This document shows positions 51,476 to 60,047 of a stretch of DNA of 64,000 bases, in pieces (the first letter of the stretch is position 1; each line of letters begins with the position of its first letter). The position numbers were made by a program, and so were the translations under genes. Source of the stretch: CANLBN01 sp050633525. Its GTDB lineage: Bacteria; Pseudomonadota; Gammaproteobacteria; Pseudomonadales; Cellvibrionaceae. The stretch is taken from positions 10,297 through 74,296 of the forward strand of contig JBOEGR010000028.1 in NCBI GenBank assembly GCA_050633525.1, read 5' to 3'. Under the pieces are notes generated by a model. That model had not been told where the DNA came from, did not search any database, and was given only the letters and a program-made list of their open reading frames with translations.

Positions 51476-52402
51476 ATGTTAAATGTGTTGTTGACTGGAG
51501 CTACTGGGTTTGTCGGTGGCCATACTTTAGAATGTTTGCAAAAAAGAAAATATAACGTGACAGTATTAGGTCGGAAAGAGTGTGATGATTCTTCTTTGGG
51601 GTCTCCTGCCGAATATTTTAAAGGTATTGATGTTGTGATTCATTGTGCAGCCTGTACTAATATTATAAAAAAAGACCTAACTAGTGATGATGTTTTAAAT
51701 GAATTTAGGAGGGTGAATACTTACTGGACTTTGGATTTAGCTAAAAAATCAGCTGCTGCTGGTGTTAAACGCTTTATCTTTATAAGTACAATAAAAGTAA
51801 ATGGAGAAAGCACAAAAAATAAAAAGGCTTTTACCTTGGATGATAACCCTGTTCCAGTTGATTCTTATGGGAGATCTAAATATGAGGCTGAGCAAGGTCT
51901 TTTCGTTATCTCTCAAAAAACTGGTATGGAAGTTGTTATAGTGCGGCCTCCTTTGGTTTACGGGTCTCGTGTTAAAGGAAATTTTTCTTCCATAATAAAT
52001 GCGGTTCGAAAAAGTATTCCTTTGCCTTTAGGTAGTATAACAGAGAATAGACGTTCCTTTCTGGCTTTAGATAATCTTGTTGATTTTATTTCTCTTTGTG
52101 TCGATTACAAAAAATCACCTAAAGCGGCTAATCAAGTTTTTTTTCTCAGTGATGGCGAAGATATATCTACAGCAGAATTGTTTAAACGTATTGCTACTGC
52201 ATATAATAAGAAAAGTTTTTTATTTCCATTTCCTGTTTTATTTTTAAGTTTAAGTGCTAGGGTTCTGGGCGGAGAATCAATGGTTAACCGCTTAATAGGG
52301 TCGTTGCAAGTAGAAAACTCTAAGGCTCGCAAGCTATTAGGCTGGAAGCCAATCATCACTATGGACGAGCAGTTACGAAAAATGGCTGAAGTTGGTAGCT
52401 AG
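51476..52402 (+). CDS. NAD-dependent epimerase/dehydratase, WbpV-like UDP-4-keto-sugar reductase
   Basis: Extended SDR with VLLTGATGFVGGHTLECLQ at the N-terminus, catalytic Ser/Thr in FISTIKVNGE, YGRSKYEAEQGL and VIVRPPLVYGSRVKGNF. It resembles WbpV, which reduces the 4-keto group made by WbpM to give UDP-N-acetylquinovosamine. The WbpM-like gene lies just downstream, beyond the sugar transferase, as in P. aeruginosa O6. Its stop codon is one base from the end of the oppositely oriented sugar transferase gene. UDP-QuiNAc or UDP-FucNAc synthesis is inferred. Confidence 0.85.
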   Translation: MLNVLLTGATGFVGGHTLECLQKRKYNVTVLGRKECDDSSLGSPAEYFKGIDVVIHCAACTNIIKKDLTSDDVLNEFRRVNTYWTLDLAKKSAAAGVKRFIFISTIKVNGESTKNKKAFTLDDNPVPVDSYGRSKYEAEQGLFVISQKTGMEVVIVRPPLVYGSRVKGNFSSIINAVRKSIPLPLGSITENRRSFLALDNLVDFISLCVDYKKSPKAANQVFFLSDGEDISTAELFKRIATAYNKKSFLFPFPVLFLSLSARVLGGESMVNRLIGSLQVENSKARKLLGWKPIITMDEQLRKMAEVGS

Positions 52403-52403
52403 T

Positions 52404-52979
52404 CTAAATACTTGATTGTTGTTTAACTCGATCGCCGTAACCTTTTCCTGTGATAGTATGGAAAAGAAGTATGCCATATAAGCAAAGGTTTAAATTTCTA
52501 TTCATCGCTTGGTCATAGATAGATAATTTAATAGGGGTAGACATATCTACTTCTTTTATTTGCCCAAGGCCAGTTATGCCAGGTTTATAGTTAAAAACGT
52601 TTCTTTTACTTCTTTCTTCTGTCAATTTTTTTTGTGTAGGCAGGCCGGGCCTTGGCCCCACCAAGCTCATGTCTCCTAATATTACATTGATAAGCTGTGG
52701 AATCTCATCTAGTTTACTTCTTCGTAGAATTTTTCCTAATGTTGTTATGTCATTTATATTCGCTAGGTGCGTCCCGACTTGGGCCGCATTGGGCTGCATT
52801 GAGCGAAATTTGATTAGTTTGAATATCTTTTTGTTCATCCCCAAGCGTTCTTGGAAAAAAAGAGGTGACCCAGTATCGAATAGCCCGGCGATATAGATAA
52901 TGACAAAAAGAGGGCTAAGTGCTGCTAATCCAATGACTGATAACCCTAGGTCAAAGAGTCTAATAATAAATTTTTGCAT
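52404..52979 (-). CDS. Initiating sugar-phosphate transferase (PglC-like)
   Basis: A small monotopic phosphoglycosyl transferase: one N-terminal hydrophobic segment (LFDLGLSVIGLAALSPLFVIIYIAGLFD), then SPLFFQERLGMNKKIFKLIKFRSM and KLDEIPQLINVILGDMSLVGPRPG, the DE catalytic pair and the PRP motif. It links the first sugar phosphate to undecaprenyl phosphate and so starts each repeat unit. It is on the minus strand, opposite to the rest of the locus and divergent from the WbpM-like gene (103 bases apart), so it has its own promoter. Length 191. Confidence 0.92.
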   Translation of the reverse strand: MQKFIIRLFDLGLSVIGLAALSPLFVIIYIAGLFDTGSPLFFQERLGMNKKIFKLIKFRSMQPNAAQVGTHLANINDITTLGKILRRSKLDEIPQLINVILGDMSLVGPRPGLPTQKKLTEERSKRNVFNYKPGITGLGQIKEVDMSTPIKLSIYDQAMNRNLNLCLYGILLFHTITGKGYGDRVKQQSSI

Positions 52980-53082
52980 AAATTTAGGTAAAATGTTGAG
53001 TTAGGCGATTTAAACTGTGATTTTATCGTGATTTTTTGAAAATACACAGGCTATAATAAGTTTTTTGCCATACAGCTAGCCA

Positions 53083-55035
53083 ATGATGGAAAAGTTACTA
53101 TCACAACACATTTCATACAAGGCCGCCACACTAAACCGTAGCTATAAGCGATTGATTATGGTGTGCGCTGATTTACTAGCGCTTCCTCTTGCTTTATTGT
53201 CAGGCTATGCTTTGCGCCTAGCCGAATTTTGGCCTGATCGTTATTTGGTCGCTGGTTGGTGGTTATTTATCTTAGTTCCAGTTGTTGGCGTTTATATTTT
53301 TATGCGTTTAGGGCTTTATCGAGCCGTTGTTCGTTTTATGGGCGCGCAAGCTATTTGGGCTGTAGTAAAGGGGGTTTCACTCTTAGCGCTTTTTCTATGG
53401 GCCGCGGCTTTTGTATTTAAGGTCGATCCTTTCCCCCGTTCGGTCCCTATCAACTTTGCTTTAGCTGCTCTAGTTTATGTTGGTGGCAGTAGACTATTAA
53501 TTCGCCACTATTATCACTGGCTTCTTAAGCATTATGTAAATAAAGAAGCTGTACTGATTTATGGTGCTGGTGGTGCAGGTATTCAGTTGGCGACTGCTTT
53601 GTCAGATGGGCGTGAATATCACCCTGTAGGCTTTGTCGATGATGATCAGTCATTGTGGGGTTCTACGATTAAAAACTTACCGGTATATGCCCCTCATGCT
53701 TTCGCTGAGGTTATTCAACTTTCTAGTGTTAAACATGTGCTATTGGCTGTGCCTCACGCAACTAATAGAGAAAGAAGGCTCATGCTTGAGAACTTGGAGG
53801 GGCTAAGTGTGCATGTTCAAACAATTCCGTCAATGCCAGAATTATTATCGGGTCAAGCTTCTATTGAGCAGTTAAGAGAGGTGCAAATCGAAGAGCTACT
53901 GGGGCGGGACCCTGTTGCCCCTATGCCTTCATTGATGGCTAAATGCGTTAAGGGCAAAATAGTGATGGTGACGGGTGCTGGAGGTTCTATTGGGTCAGAG
54001 TTGTGTCGGCAAGTTCTGCTACAGGAACCCAAAGCAATAGTGTTGTTTGAGATTAATGAGTACGGCTTGTATCAAATAGAGCAAGAGCTAGTTTCTATAT
54101 CAGATAAACATAATTTATCTGTTCCTATTTATGCTTTGCTGGGTTCTATTGCTAATAATGACAGGGTTAGTAAAGCCATCCAGCGTTTTAGTGTTAATAC
54201 TATTTATCACGCTGCAGCCTATAAGCATGTTCCTATCGTTGAGCACAATGTTGTAGAAGGTGTATGTAACAATATCATTGGTACACGGGTGTTAGCAGAA
54301 GCTGCTGCGTCAGAAGGAGTAGAGTATTTTATTCTGATTTCTACCGATAAGGCTGTCAGGCCTACTAATATTATGGGTGCAACTAAGCGTTTTGCAGAAA
54401 TGATTTTGCAACAATTGTCTACTACTAGTACCGATACTATTTTTTCTATGGTTCGCTTTGGTAATGTTTTGGGCTCTTCGGGTTCAGTTGTTCCCCTTTT
54501 TCGTAAACAGATTAAAGATGGTGGGCCTATAACGGTAACTCATAAAGAAATTACCCGTTACTTTATGACTATTCCGGAGGCTGCCTCTTTGGTGATTCAG
54601 GCAGGTTCTATGGCTCAGGGGGGGGACGTATTTGTTTTGGATATGGGGGAGTCAATTAGAATAGTAGATCTTGCCAAGCGTATGGTGCAACTTTCGGGTT
54701 TGGAGCTAAGATCCGAAGATAATCCAGAAGGTGATATTGAAATACGTTATACGGGTTTACGGCCAGCAGAAAAACTATATGAAGAGTTGCTTGTGGGTAA
54801 CAATGTTGTCGGTACGGAGCATATAAAAATTATGCGAGCAAGTGAAACATTTTTAGACGGGCCTATACTTTACCAATACCTTAATAATATGTTGGAGGCG
54901 GTTCATACGAATGACTACGATAAGCTACGTCATATACTATCTAAAGCTATTTATGGATATAGGCCGCACGAAACAGTCGTAGATCATTTTAAGCCCAAAG
55001 ATTTTCCCCCTGCAAATATAATCAACTTACGTTAA
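53083..55035 (+). CDS. wbpM: UDP-GlcNAc C6 dehydratase, WbpM/FlaA1-type
   Basis: Membrane-anchored 4,6-dehydratase. Four N-terminal helices (for example LIMVCADLLALPLALLSGYALRL and WLFILVPVVGVYIFM) precede a CoA-binding-like Rossmann domain (LIYGAGGAGIQLATALS) and the catalytic SDR domain (VMVTGAGGSIGSELCRQVLL at about residue 300). The active site has Met431 and Lys435 (NIMGATKR) where most SDRs have Tyr-x3-Lys, the SMK triad known from WbpM. It makes the UDP-4-keto-6-deoxy-HexNAc used for QuiNAc or FucNAc. Length 650. It overlaps the wzz gene tail-to-tail by four bases. Confidence 0.95.
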   Translation: MMEKLLSQHISYKAATLNRSYKRLIMVCADLLALPLALLSGYALRLAEFWPDRYLVAGWWLFILVPVVGVYIFMRLGLYRAVVRFMGAQAIWAVVKGVSLLALFLWAAAFVFKVDPFPRSVPINFALAALVYVGGSRLLIRHYYHWLLKHYVNKEAVLIYGAGGAGIQLATALSDGREYHPVGFVDDDQSLWGSTIKNLPVYAPHAFAEVIQLSSVKHVLLAVPHATNRERRLMLENLEGLSVHVQTIPSMPELLSGQASIEQLREVQIEELLGRDPVAPMPSLMAKCVKGKIVMVTGAGGSIGSELCRQVLLQEPKAIVLFEINEYGLYQIEQELVSISDKHNLSVPIYALLGSIANNDRVSKAIQRFSVNTIYHAAAYKHVPIVEHNVVEGVCNNIIGTRVLAEAAASEGVEYFILISTDKAVRPTNIMGATKRFAEMILQQLSTTSTDTIFSMVRFGNVLGSSGSVVPLFRKQIKDGGPITVTHKEITRYFMTIPEAASLVIQAGSMAQGGDVFVLDMGESIRIVDLAKRMVQLSGLELRSEDNPEGDIEIRYTGLRPAEKLYEELLVGNNVVGTEHIKIMRASETFLDGPILYQYLNNMLEAVHTNDYDKLRHILSKAIYGYRPHETVVDHFKPKDFPPANIINLR

Positions 55036-56165
55036 TAGTTTGTAATGGCTCTATTTTTATAAATAATTCGTCCGATAGCGATAACCAAACCAAGCATTAA
55101 CCCTAGCAGCAAGCTTATAGAAACCGTAAGTTTCTTTTGGGGTTTTATTGGTTGTGTTGGTGCATTAAGGTTTTGGCTAAATAGTGTAAACTCCGTTGTA
55201 TCTAAGTCTTTATTTACGAGTTCTTTAAGTATTTCTAATTCTCGATTCTTTTCCAGTAATATTTTTTCGGATTCCAGCTGCCTAATCTTAGGGTCAAAAA
55301 AGACGGTTGGCTTTAATGAGCGCAGATTATCGATTTCAGCACCTAGCAGTCTGGTACCCTTAAGATAAAGGGGGTCTTGGTTATTATTTAGTTGTGCGTT
55401 TATCTCTACTTGTTTTGATGTTGATGATGAGGCGAGTCTTGATAAAGAACTTGGGGAGTTTAACTGTAAAGCTTCGGCAATCTTTAAGGCTTCTTCAAGT
55501 TGCTTTAACTCATCGTGCCTGTTGGCGAGTGCTAGAGTTTTACGTGCTTCCAATTTATCTTCAAGCTTATTTAAGGCTAGCCTTTGTTCCCTTTCCATTT
55601 TGTTGGCTTGATTGCCTAGTACACCTTTATATTGATTGTGAATATCATTTATTGTGCTATTTTTGGCAGCTTCTAAATCACTAAATATTAATCGGCTGAT
55701 TGCTTGTCGCTCTAAACCTTTATAGTGAAGCAAATAGTTGTCGGGGATAAGAGGGTTGACCTTTTTTTGTACAGATGGATATTCTAGGTATCGAACTTGC
55801 TCTAAAGAGTTAAAAGTGTTTTCGTTAATGTATATACCTAATGCAGATTCAATTAAATCTGAATTAGTATTAGTTAAGTTATTAATGTGAGAGCTACTTT
55901 CTACTCTCTCTATAAATTGTGAAAAAATATCATCTGGCTTTATTGAAAAATACGGCGTTTGGTTTAGATAGCTTAATTCGATAGCGCTAGGTTTAAGTAG
56001 TCGTGCACTGACTTGGTATGTGGGTGTTGTTGTTAAGGTGTGTAATAGTCCTATTAATGTCACTACAATGATGCAAGTGATGATCACTACTTTTTCACCC
56101 CAGAGATTGGAAATTAATTCAATTAAGTTTATTTCGTCATCATATTCAGTATGTTTTGAGACCAC
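55032..56165 (-). CDS. wzz: Polysaccharide chain-length regulator (Wzz)
   Basis: Wzz sets the number of repeats made by Wzy. Two membrane helices bracket a periplasmic coiled-coil domain: VVIITCIIVVTLIGLLHTL near residue 27 and LTVSISLLLGLMLGLVIAIGRIIY near the C-terminus, the latter preceded by the proline-rich APTQPIKPQKK motif of the family. The middle is strongly helical and charged (ANKMEREQRLALNKLEDKLEARKTLALANRHDELKQLEEALKIAEAL). Length 377. It is on the minus strand, convergent with wbpM, with its own promoter. Confidence 0.9.
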   Translation of the reverse strand: MVSKHTEYDDEINLIELISNLWGEKVVIITCIIVVTLIGLLHTLTTTPTYQVSARLLKPSAIELSYLNQTPYFSIKPDDIFSQFIERVESSSHINNLTNTNSDLIESALGIYINENTFNSLEQVRYLEYPSVQKKVNPLIPDNYLLHYKGLERQAISRLIFSDLEAAKNSTINDIHNQYKGVLGNQANKMEREQRLALNKLEDKLEARKTLALANRHDELKQLEEALKIAEALQLNSPSSLSRLASSSTSKQVEINAQLNNNQDPLYLKGTRLLGAEIDNLRSLKPTVFFDPKIRQLESEKILLEKNRELEILKELVNKDLDTTEFTLFSQNLNAPTQPIKPQKKLTVSISLLLGLMLGLVIAIGRIIYKNRAITNY

Positions 56166-56267
56166 GTAGATTTCCCTTGGTAATATACTAAGTAAAGGGC
56201 AAGATTATAGAGCCCCCCGAATTGAATAGCCAGCTAACGACAATAGTTTGTTCGAGCCTAATTAATA

Positions 56268-56296
56268 TTGCCAACACCGCAAATTCTCGCTATAGT
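56268..56296 (+). promoter_or_regulatory. Promoter of tRNA-Val
   Basis: TTGCCA (56268-56273), 17-base spacer, TATAGT (56291-56296), followed by a GCGC-rich stretch of the kind seen at stringently controlled promoters. The tRNA starts 40 bases downstream. Confidence 0.75.
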
Positions 56297-56335
56297 GCGC
56301 GGCCTTGTTTTAGCAGAATGCTTAAAGCAATCAGT

Positions 56336-56412
56336 ACGACCGTAGCTCAGTTGGTTAGAGCACCACCTTGACATGGTGGGGGTCGGTGGTTCGAGTCCAC
56401 TCGGTCGTACCA
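56336..56412 (+). tRNA. tRNA-Val (GAC anticodon)
   Basis: Acceptor ACGACCG with CGGTCGT, D arm GCTC/GAGC, anticodon stem CCACC/GGTGG with loop TTGACAT, T arm GTGG-TTCGAGT-CCAC, discriminator A and encoded CCA. Seventy-seven nucleotides. It lies between wzz and thrS and marks the right edge of the polysaccharide locus. Confidence 0.97.
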
Positions 56413-56477
56413 ATTCAAACCCTACAACTTCCACAAGCGACCTTTGGTAAGGGCCGCCACTGAAAAAGGAAAGCACT

Positions 56478-58391
56478 ATGCCTGTCATTACTCTGCCTGA
56501 TGGTTCTCAACGTTCTTTTGAGCAGCCTGTTTCTGTTTTTGATGTTGCCTCTGATATTGGCCCCGGTTTAGCGAAAGCCACTTTGGGTGGTCGAGTTAAT
56601 GGTGAGCGCATTGATGCTCACGATTTGATCAGCGACGATGCTGAATTGACTATTTTTACTGCCAAAGACGAAGATGGTTTAGAAATCATTCGCCATTCCT
56701 GTGCGCACTTATTGGGGCATGCATTCAAACAATTGTGGCCCGATGCCAAAATGGCTATCGGCCCCACCATTGAAAATGGCTTCTATTACGATATCGATAT
56801 GGAACATCAATTGACTGATGACGATGTTGCAAAGTTAGAAGCGCGTATGCGTGAGCTGGCAAAAACACATTATGATGTGGTAAAGAAGAAAGTCAGCTGG
56901 CAAGAGGCCTACGATACTTTTCAGTCCCGCGATGAACAATATAAGATGGAAATTCTCGATAGAGATATTCCTAAAGATGCTCAGCCAGCTTTATATCACC
57001 ACGAAGAATATATCGATATGTGTCGTGGCCCTCATGTTCCTAACATGAAATTCTGTGAGCATTTTAAGCTGCAGCGAGTCTCTGGTGCATACTGGCGGGG
57101 CAATTCAGATAATAAGATGCTACAGCGTATCTATGGTACCGCCTGGGCCAATAAGAAAGATCTTAAGGCTCATCTGCATTTCTTAGAAGAAGCTGTTAAG
57201 CGTGATCATCGTAAGCTGGGTAAGAAATTCGACCTATTTCACCTACAAGAAGAAGCGCCGGGGATGGTGTTTTGGCATCCCAAAGGGATGTCGATCTATT
57301 CGATGGTAGAAAACTATATGCGTGATGCAAATCGCCTAAATGGTTATCAAGAGGTGAAAGCGCCTCAAGTCCTTGAGCGCACTCTTTGGGAAAAATCCGG
57401 CCACTGGGATAAGTTTCGTGAAAATATGTTTACGGTGAAGTCTGAAGATCGTGACTTTGCTGTAAAGCCAATGAATTGCCCAGGGCATATTCAGATATTT
57501 AATCAAGGTTTGAAGAGTTATCGCGACTTGCCTTTGCGGCTCGCTGAATTTGGCATCTGCCACCGTAATGAGGCCTCAGGCACCTTACAGGGTTTGATGC
57601 GTGTTCGTGCATTTACTCAAGATGATGCCCATATCTTCTGTGTCGAGGAAGATATTCAAAAAGAAGTGTCCACCTGTACTGATTTGCTATTTAAGATATA
57701 CAAAGATTTTGGTTTTGATAATATTATTGTTCGCTTGTCCACTCGTCCTGAACAGCGTGTAGGATCTGATGAGGTCTGGGATAAGGCAGAAAAGGCCTTG
57801 GCAGACGCTCTAAATGCTAAGGGCTTGGAATACGAATTACTTCCAGGTGAAGGGGCTTTTTATGGGCCTAAAATTGAGTTTTCTCTCAAAGATTGCTTAA
57901 ACCGTGTTTGGCAGTGTGGGACGATTCAGGTCGACTTTTCCATGCCGGGTCGTTTGGATGCTCAGTATGTGGCGGAGGATGGTTCGCGCCAAGTACCCGT
58001 CATGTTACACCGTGCTATTCTTGGCTCATTTGAACGTTTTATCGGTATTTTGATTGAGCATTATGAAGGTGCTTTTCCTGCTTGGTTGGCGCCAGAACAA
58101 GCCGTTATTATGAATATTACGGATAATCAGGCCGAATATGTGAAAAAAATCCAAGAAACCTTGCAAAACAGTGGTTTCAGGGCCATTTCGGACTTGAGAA
58201 ATGAGAAGATCGGCTTTAAAATTCGCGAGCACACAATCCAGAAGCTACCCTACCTACTAGTGGTCGGTGATAAAGAGCTCGAAAACCAGACCGTTTCAGT
58301 TAGAACTCGTAAAGGTGACGACCTAGGTTCCATGACAGTAGATGCTTTTATGCAGCTTCTCGGTGATGATATTAAGCATAAGAAAGCTTAA
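56478..58391 (+). CDS. thrS: Threonyl-tRNA synthetase
   Basis: Domains in order: TGS (MPVITLPDGSQRSFEQPVSVFDVASDIG), the editing SAD domain (HSCAHLLGHAFKQLWPDAKMAIGPTIENGFYYD), the class II catalytic core (FAVKPMNCPGHIQIF with the zinc-binding cysteine, FGICHRNEASGTLQGLMRVRAFTQDDAHIFC) and the anticodon-binding domain (FPAWLAPEQAVIMNITD). AAGGAA precedes the ATG. Length 637 is standard. A strong terminator follows, so infC has its own transcript or depends on read-through. Confidence 0.98.
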   Translation: MPVITLPDGSQRSFEQPVSVFDVASDIGPGLAKATLGGRVNGERIDAHDLISDDAELTIFTAKDEDGLEIIRHSCAHLLGHAFKQLWPDAKMAIGPTIENGFYYDIDMEHQLTDDDVAKLEARMRELAKTHYDVVKKKVSWQEAYDTFQSRDEQYKMEILDRDIPKDAQPALYHHEEYIDMCRGPHVPNMKFCEHFKLQRVSGAYWRGNSDNKMLQRIYGTAWANKKDLKAHLHFLEEAVKRDHRKLGKKFDLFHLQEEAPGMVFWHPKGMSIYSMVENYMRDANRLNGYQEVKAPQVLERTLWEKSGHWDKFRENMFTVKSEDRDFAVKPMNCPGHIQIFNQGLKSYRDLPLRLAEFGICHRNEASGTLQGLMRVRAFTQDDAHIFCVEEDIQKEVSTCTDLLFKIYKDFGFDNIIVRLSTRPEQRVGSDEVWDKAEKALADALNAKGLEYELLPGEGAFYGPKIEFSLKDCLNRVWQCGTIQVDFSMPGRLDAQYVAEDGSRQVPVMLHRAILGSFERFIGILIEHYEGAFPAWLAPEQAVIMNITDNQAEYVKKIQETLQNSGFRAISDLRNEKIGFKIREHTIQKLPYLLVVGDKELENQTVSVRTRKGDDLGSMTVDAFMQLLGDDIKHKKA

Positions 58392-58415
58392 TTAGCGATA
58401 GATAGTGATTTTTAT

Positions 58416-58450
58416 AAAACAGCACTAACCTATGTTAGTGCTGTTTTATT
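58416..58450 (+). terminator. Strong terminator between thrS and infC
   Basis: Perfect 14-bp stem (58416-58429 with 58434-58447), CTAT loop, T-run TTTTATT. Symmetric A- and T-tracts. Confidence 0.92.
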
Positions 58451-58557
58451 TTCTAGCTAGTACTAGCAAATACCTAATGTTGCAAAGTACGTAAAAGGTG
58501 CCTCATTCATGTCAGTGGGGTTAAAGGCCAATAAAGGTCAAATTTGGAGACAATATC

Positions 58558-59094
58558 ATTAATAACAAAACAGGTAGCCGTGCGAAAAAAGCACGTATCA
58601 ACGATCAAATTGAAGCGAAAGAAGTAAGGTTAGTTGGAGCAGACGGCGAGCAAGTCGGTATTGTTCCCTTAGATGAAGCCTTAGGCATCGCTCAAAAAGC
58701 AAGCTTAGACTTAGTAGAGATCGCACCAGATTCAGCACCCATTGTGTGTAAAGTGATGGATTATGGTAAACACCTGTTTGATATTAAGAAAACCAAAGCT
58801 GCCGCTAGAAAAAAACAAAAGCAACAGCAAGTAAAAGAAATGAAGTTTCGACCAGGGACGGAAGAGGGGGATTATCAGGTCAAACTACGCAACCTGATAC
58901 GTTTCCTAGAAAACGGGGATAAGGCCAAAGTATCGTTGCGATACCGCGGTCGGGAGATGGCTCACCAAGAGTTAGGTATGGAAATGCTGAAACGCATTGA
59001 AACTGACCTTATTGAGCTGGCCACAGTTGAACAATATCCGAAAATGGAAGGACGTCAACTGATTATGGTATTAGCCCCGAAAAAGAAAAAGTAA
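58558..59094 (+). CDS. infC: Translation initiation factor IF-3 (ATT start)
   Basis: IF-3 keeps 30S subunits free and checks the start codon. The reading frame runs from ATT at 58558, with TTTGGAGA upstream, and begins I/M-NNKTGSRAKKARINDQIEAK, then VRLVGADGEQVGIVPLDEALGIAQKASLDLVEIAPDSAPIVCKVMDYGK. The first ATG/GTG-type start in frame (58744) would delete the whole N-terminal domain. An AUU start is the known feature of infC and allows IF-3 to repress its own translation. The full length of 178 residues is normal. Confidence 0.96.
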   Translation: MNNKTGSRAKKARINDQIEAKEVRLVGADGEQVGIVPLDEALGIAQKASLDLVEIAPDSAPIVCKVMDYGKHLFDIKKTKAAARKKQKQQQVKEMKFRPGTEEGDYQVKLRNLIRFLENGDKAKVSLRYRGREMAHQELGMEMLKRIETDLIELATVEQYPKMEGRQLIMVLAPKKKK

Positions 59095-59095
59095 G

Positions 59096-59238
59096 AATAG
59101 TGCATTCAAAATGCGCTTAAAGCCCGCTGGCGTTGTCAGCTCCGTGCTCGAATGCTCATGTATTATCATACATTCCGCTTCTGTGCGCGGTGCTTCCTAG
59201 CCTTCGGACTTTAATCACTATTTTGAAAAGCACTATTA
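59096..59238. repeat. Long imperfect inverted repeat between infC and rpmI
   Basis: The two arms of about 65 bases match over most positions, from AATAGTGC at 59096 and its complement ending at 59238, through TTCAAAAT (59105-59112 and 59220-59227), to a perfect core ATGTAT-TATC-ATACAT (59158-59173). Mismatches are spread out in ones to threes. It begins two bases after the infC stop codon. It could be an extragenic repeat or a structured mRNA element controlling rpmI-rplT. Confidence 0.8.
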
Positions 59239-59342
59239 AAGATGTGTTTTTATTTTCAAAGACATATTTATGGGCTTTTAGCTGCCTACTTACTTTATAT
59301 TATTAACCAGACACAAGATGTCTAAATGCGGAGTTTATTCTC

Positions 59343-59540
59343 ATGGCAACAAAAGCTAAAGTACACAGTGGCGCGTCAAAGCGTTTCAAAAAAACGGCTG
59401 CGGGTTACAAGCGCAAAAGCGCTTATAAGAGCCACATCCTCACCAAAATGACCACTAAGCGCAAGCGTCAATTACGCGGAACCAGTTTGGTTACTGCTGC
59501 TGATAAACCAGCAATTGATGCAATGCTTCGTGCAAAATAA
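59343..59540 (+). CDS. rpmI: 50S ribosomal protein L35
   Basis: A 65-residue very basic protein: KAKVHSGASKRFKKTAAGYKRKSAYKSHILTKMTTKRKRQLRGTSLV, the L35 signature. It lies between infC and rplT, the conserved order, with GCGGAG about nine bases upstream of the ATG. L35 and L20 translation is often controlled together by L20. Confidence 0.97.
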   Translation: MATKAKVHSGASKRFKKTAAGYKRKSAYKSHILTKMTTKRKRQLRGTSLVTAADKPAIDAMLRAK

Positions 59541-59555
59541 CTGAGGAGATAAAAT

Positions 59556-59912
59556 ATGGCTCGTGTAAAACGTGGTGTCGTGGCTCGCAGAAGTCACAAA
59601 AAAATTCTGAAAGCAGCAAAAGGTTATTACGGTGCGCGTTCGCGTATCTTCCGTGTTGCTAAGCAGGCAGTTATTAAAGCAGGTCAGTATGCATACCGTG
59701 ACCGTCGTGTTAAAAAGCGTAATTTTCGTGCGCTTTGGATCACGCGTATTAATGCGCAATCGCGTGCATTAGGTATGACTTATAGCCAGTTAATAGCCGG
59801 TTTGAAAAAAGCAGAGATTGCATTAGATCGTCGCGTTTTAGCCGATCTAGCGGTACATGACAAAGCAGCTTTTGCAGCTGTTGTTGAAAAAGCCAAAGCA
59901 GCACTCGCTTAA
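59556..59912 (+). CDS. rplT: 50S ribosomal protein L20
   Basis: A 118-residue basic protein: ARVKRGVVARRSHKKILKAAKGYYGARSRIFRVAKQAVIKAGQYAYRDRRVKKRNFRALWITRINAQSRALGMTYSQLIAGLKKAEIALDRRVLADLA. L20 binds 23S rRNA early in assembly and, in other bacteria, represses its own operon. It follows rpmI after 15 bases with GAGGAG before the ATG. A terminator follows. Confidence 0.98.
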   Translation: MARVKRGVVARRSHKKILKAAKGYYGARSRIFRVAKQAVIKAGQYAYRDRRVKKRNFRALWITRINAQSRALGMTYSQLIAGLKKAEIALDRRVLADLAVHDKAAFAAVVEKAKAALA

Positions 59913-59950
59913 TTCGAAAAGCGAACTGTACCTTTACCGGTATGGTTTAT

Positions 59951-59985
59951 AAAAGGGGAGGGCTGTAAGAGCTCTCCCTTTTTTT
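59951..59985 (+). terminator. Rho-independent terminator between rplT and pheS
   Basis: GC-rich hairpin (AAGGGGAGGGCT with AGCTCTCCCTT, one bulged G and one G-U pair), GTAAG loop, then a seven-T run. I found no Phe-rich leader peptide before it, so it does not look like the pheST attenuator of enterobacteria. Confidence 0.75.
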
Positions 59986-60047
59986 GTTCTAAAAATATCA
60001 TTTCCGTACAAATGACATAAAAGTCTAGAGTCCAAGAGATAATGACA

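Noticed and set aside
59913..60047. pheST attenuator with leader peptide
   Set aside because: The only short frame before the hairpin (starting ATGGTTTATAAA) has no phenylalanine codons, so a plain terminator is the simpler reading.
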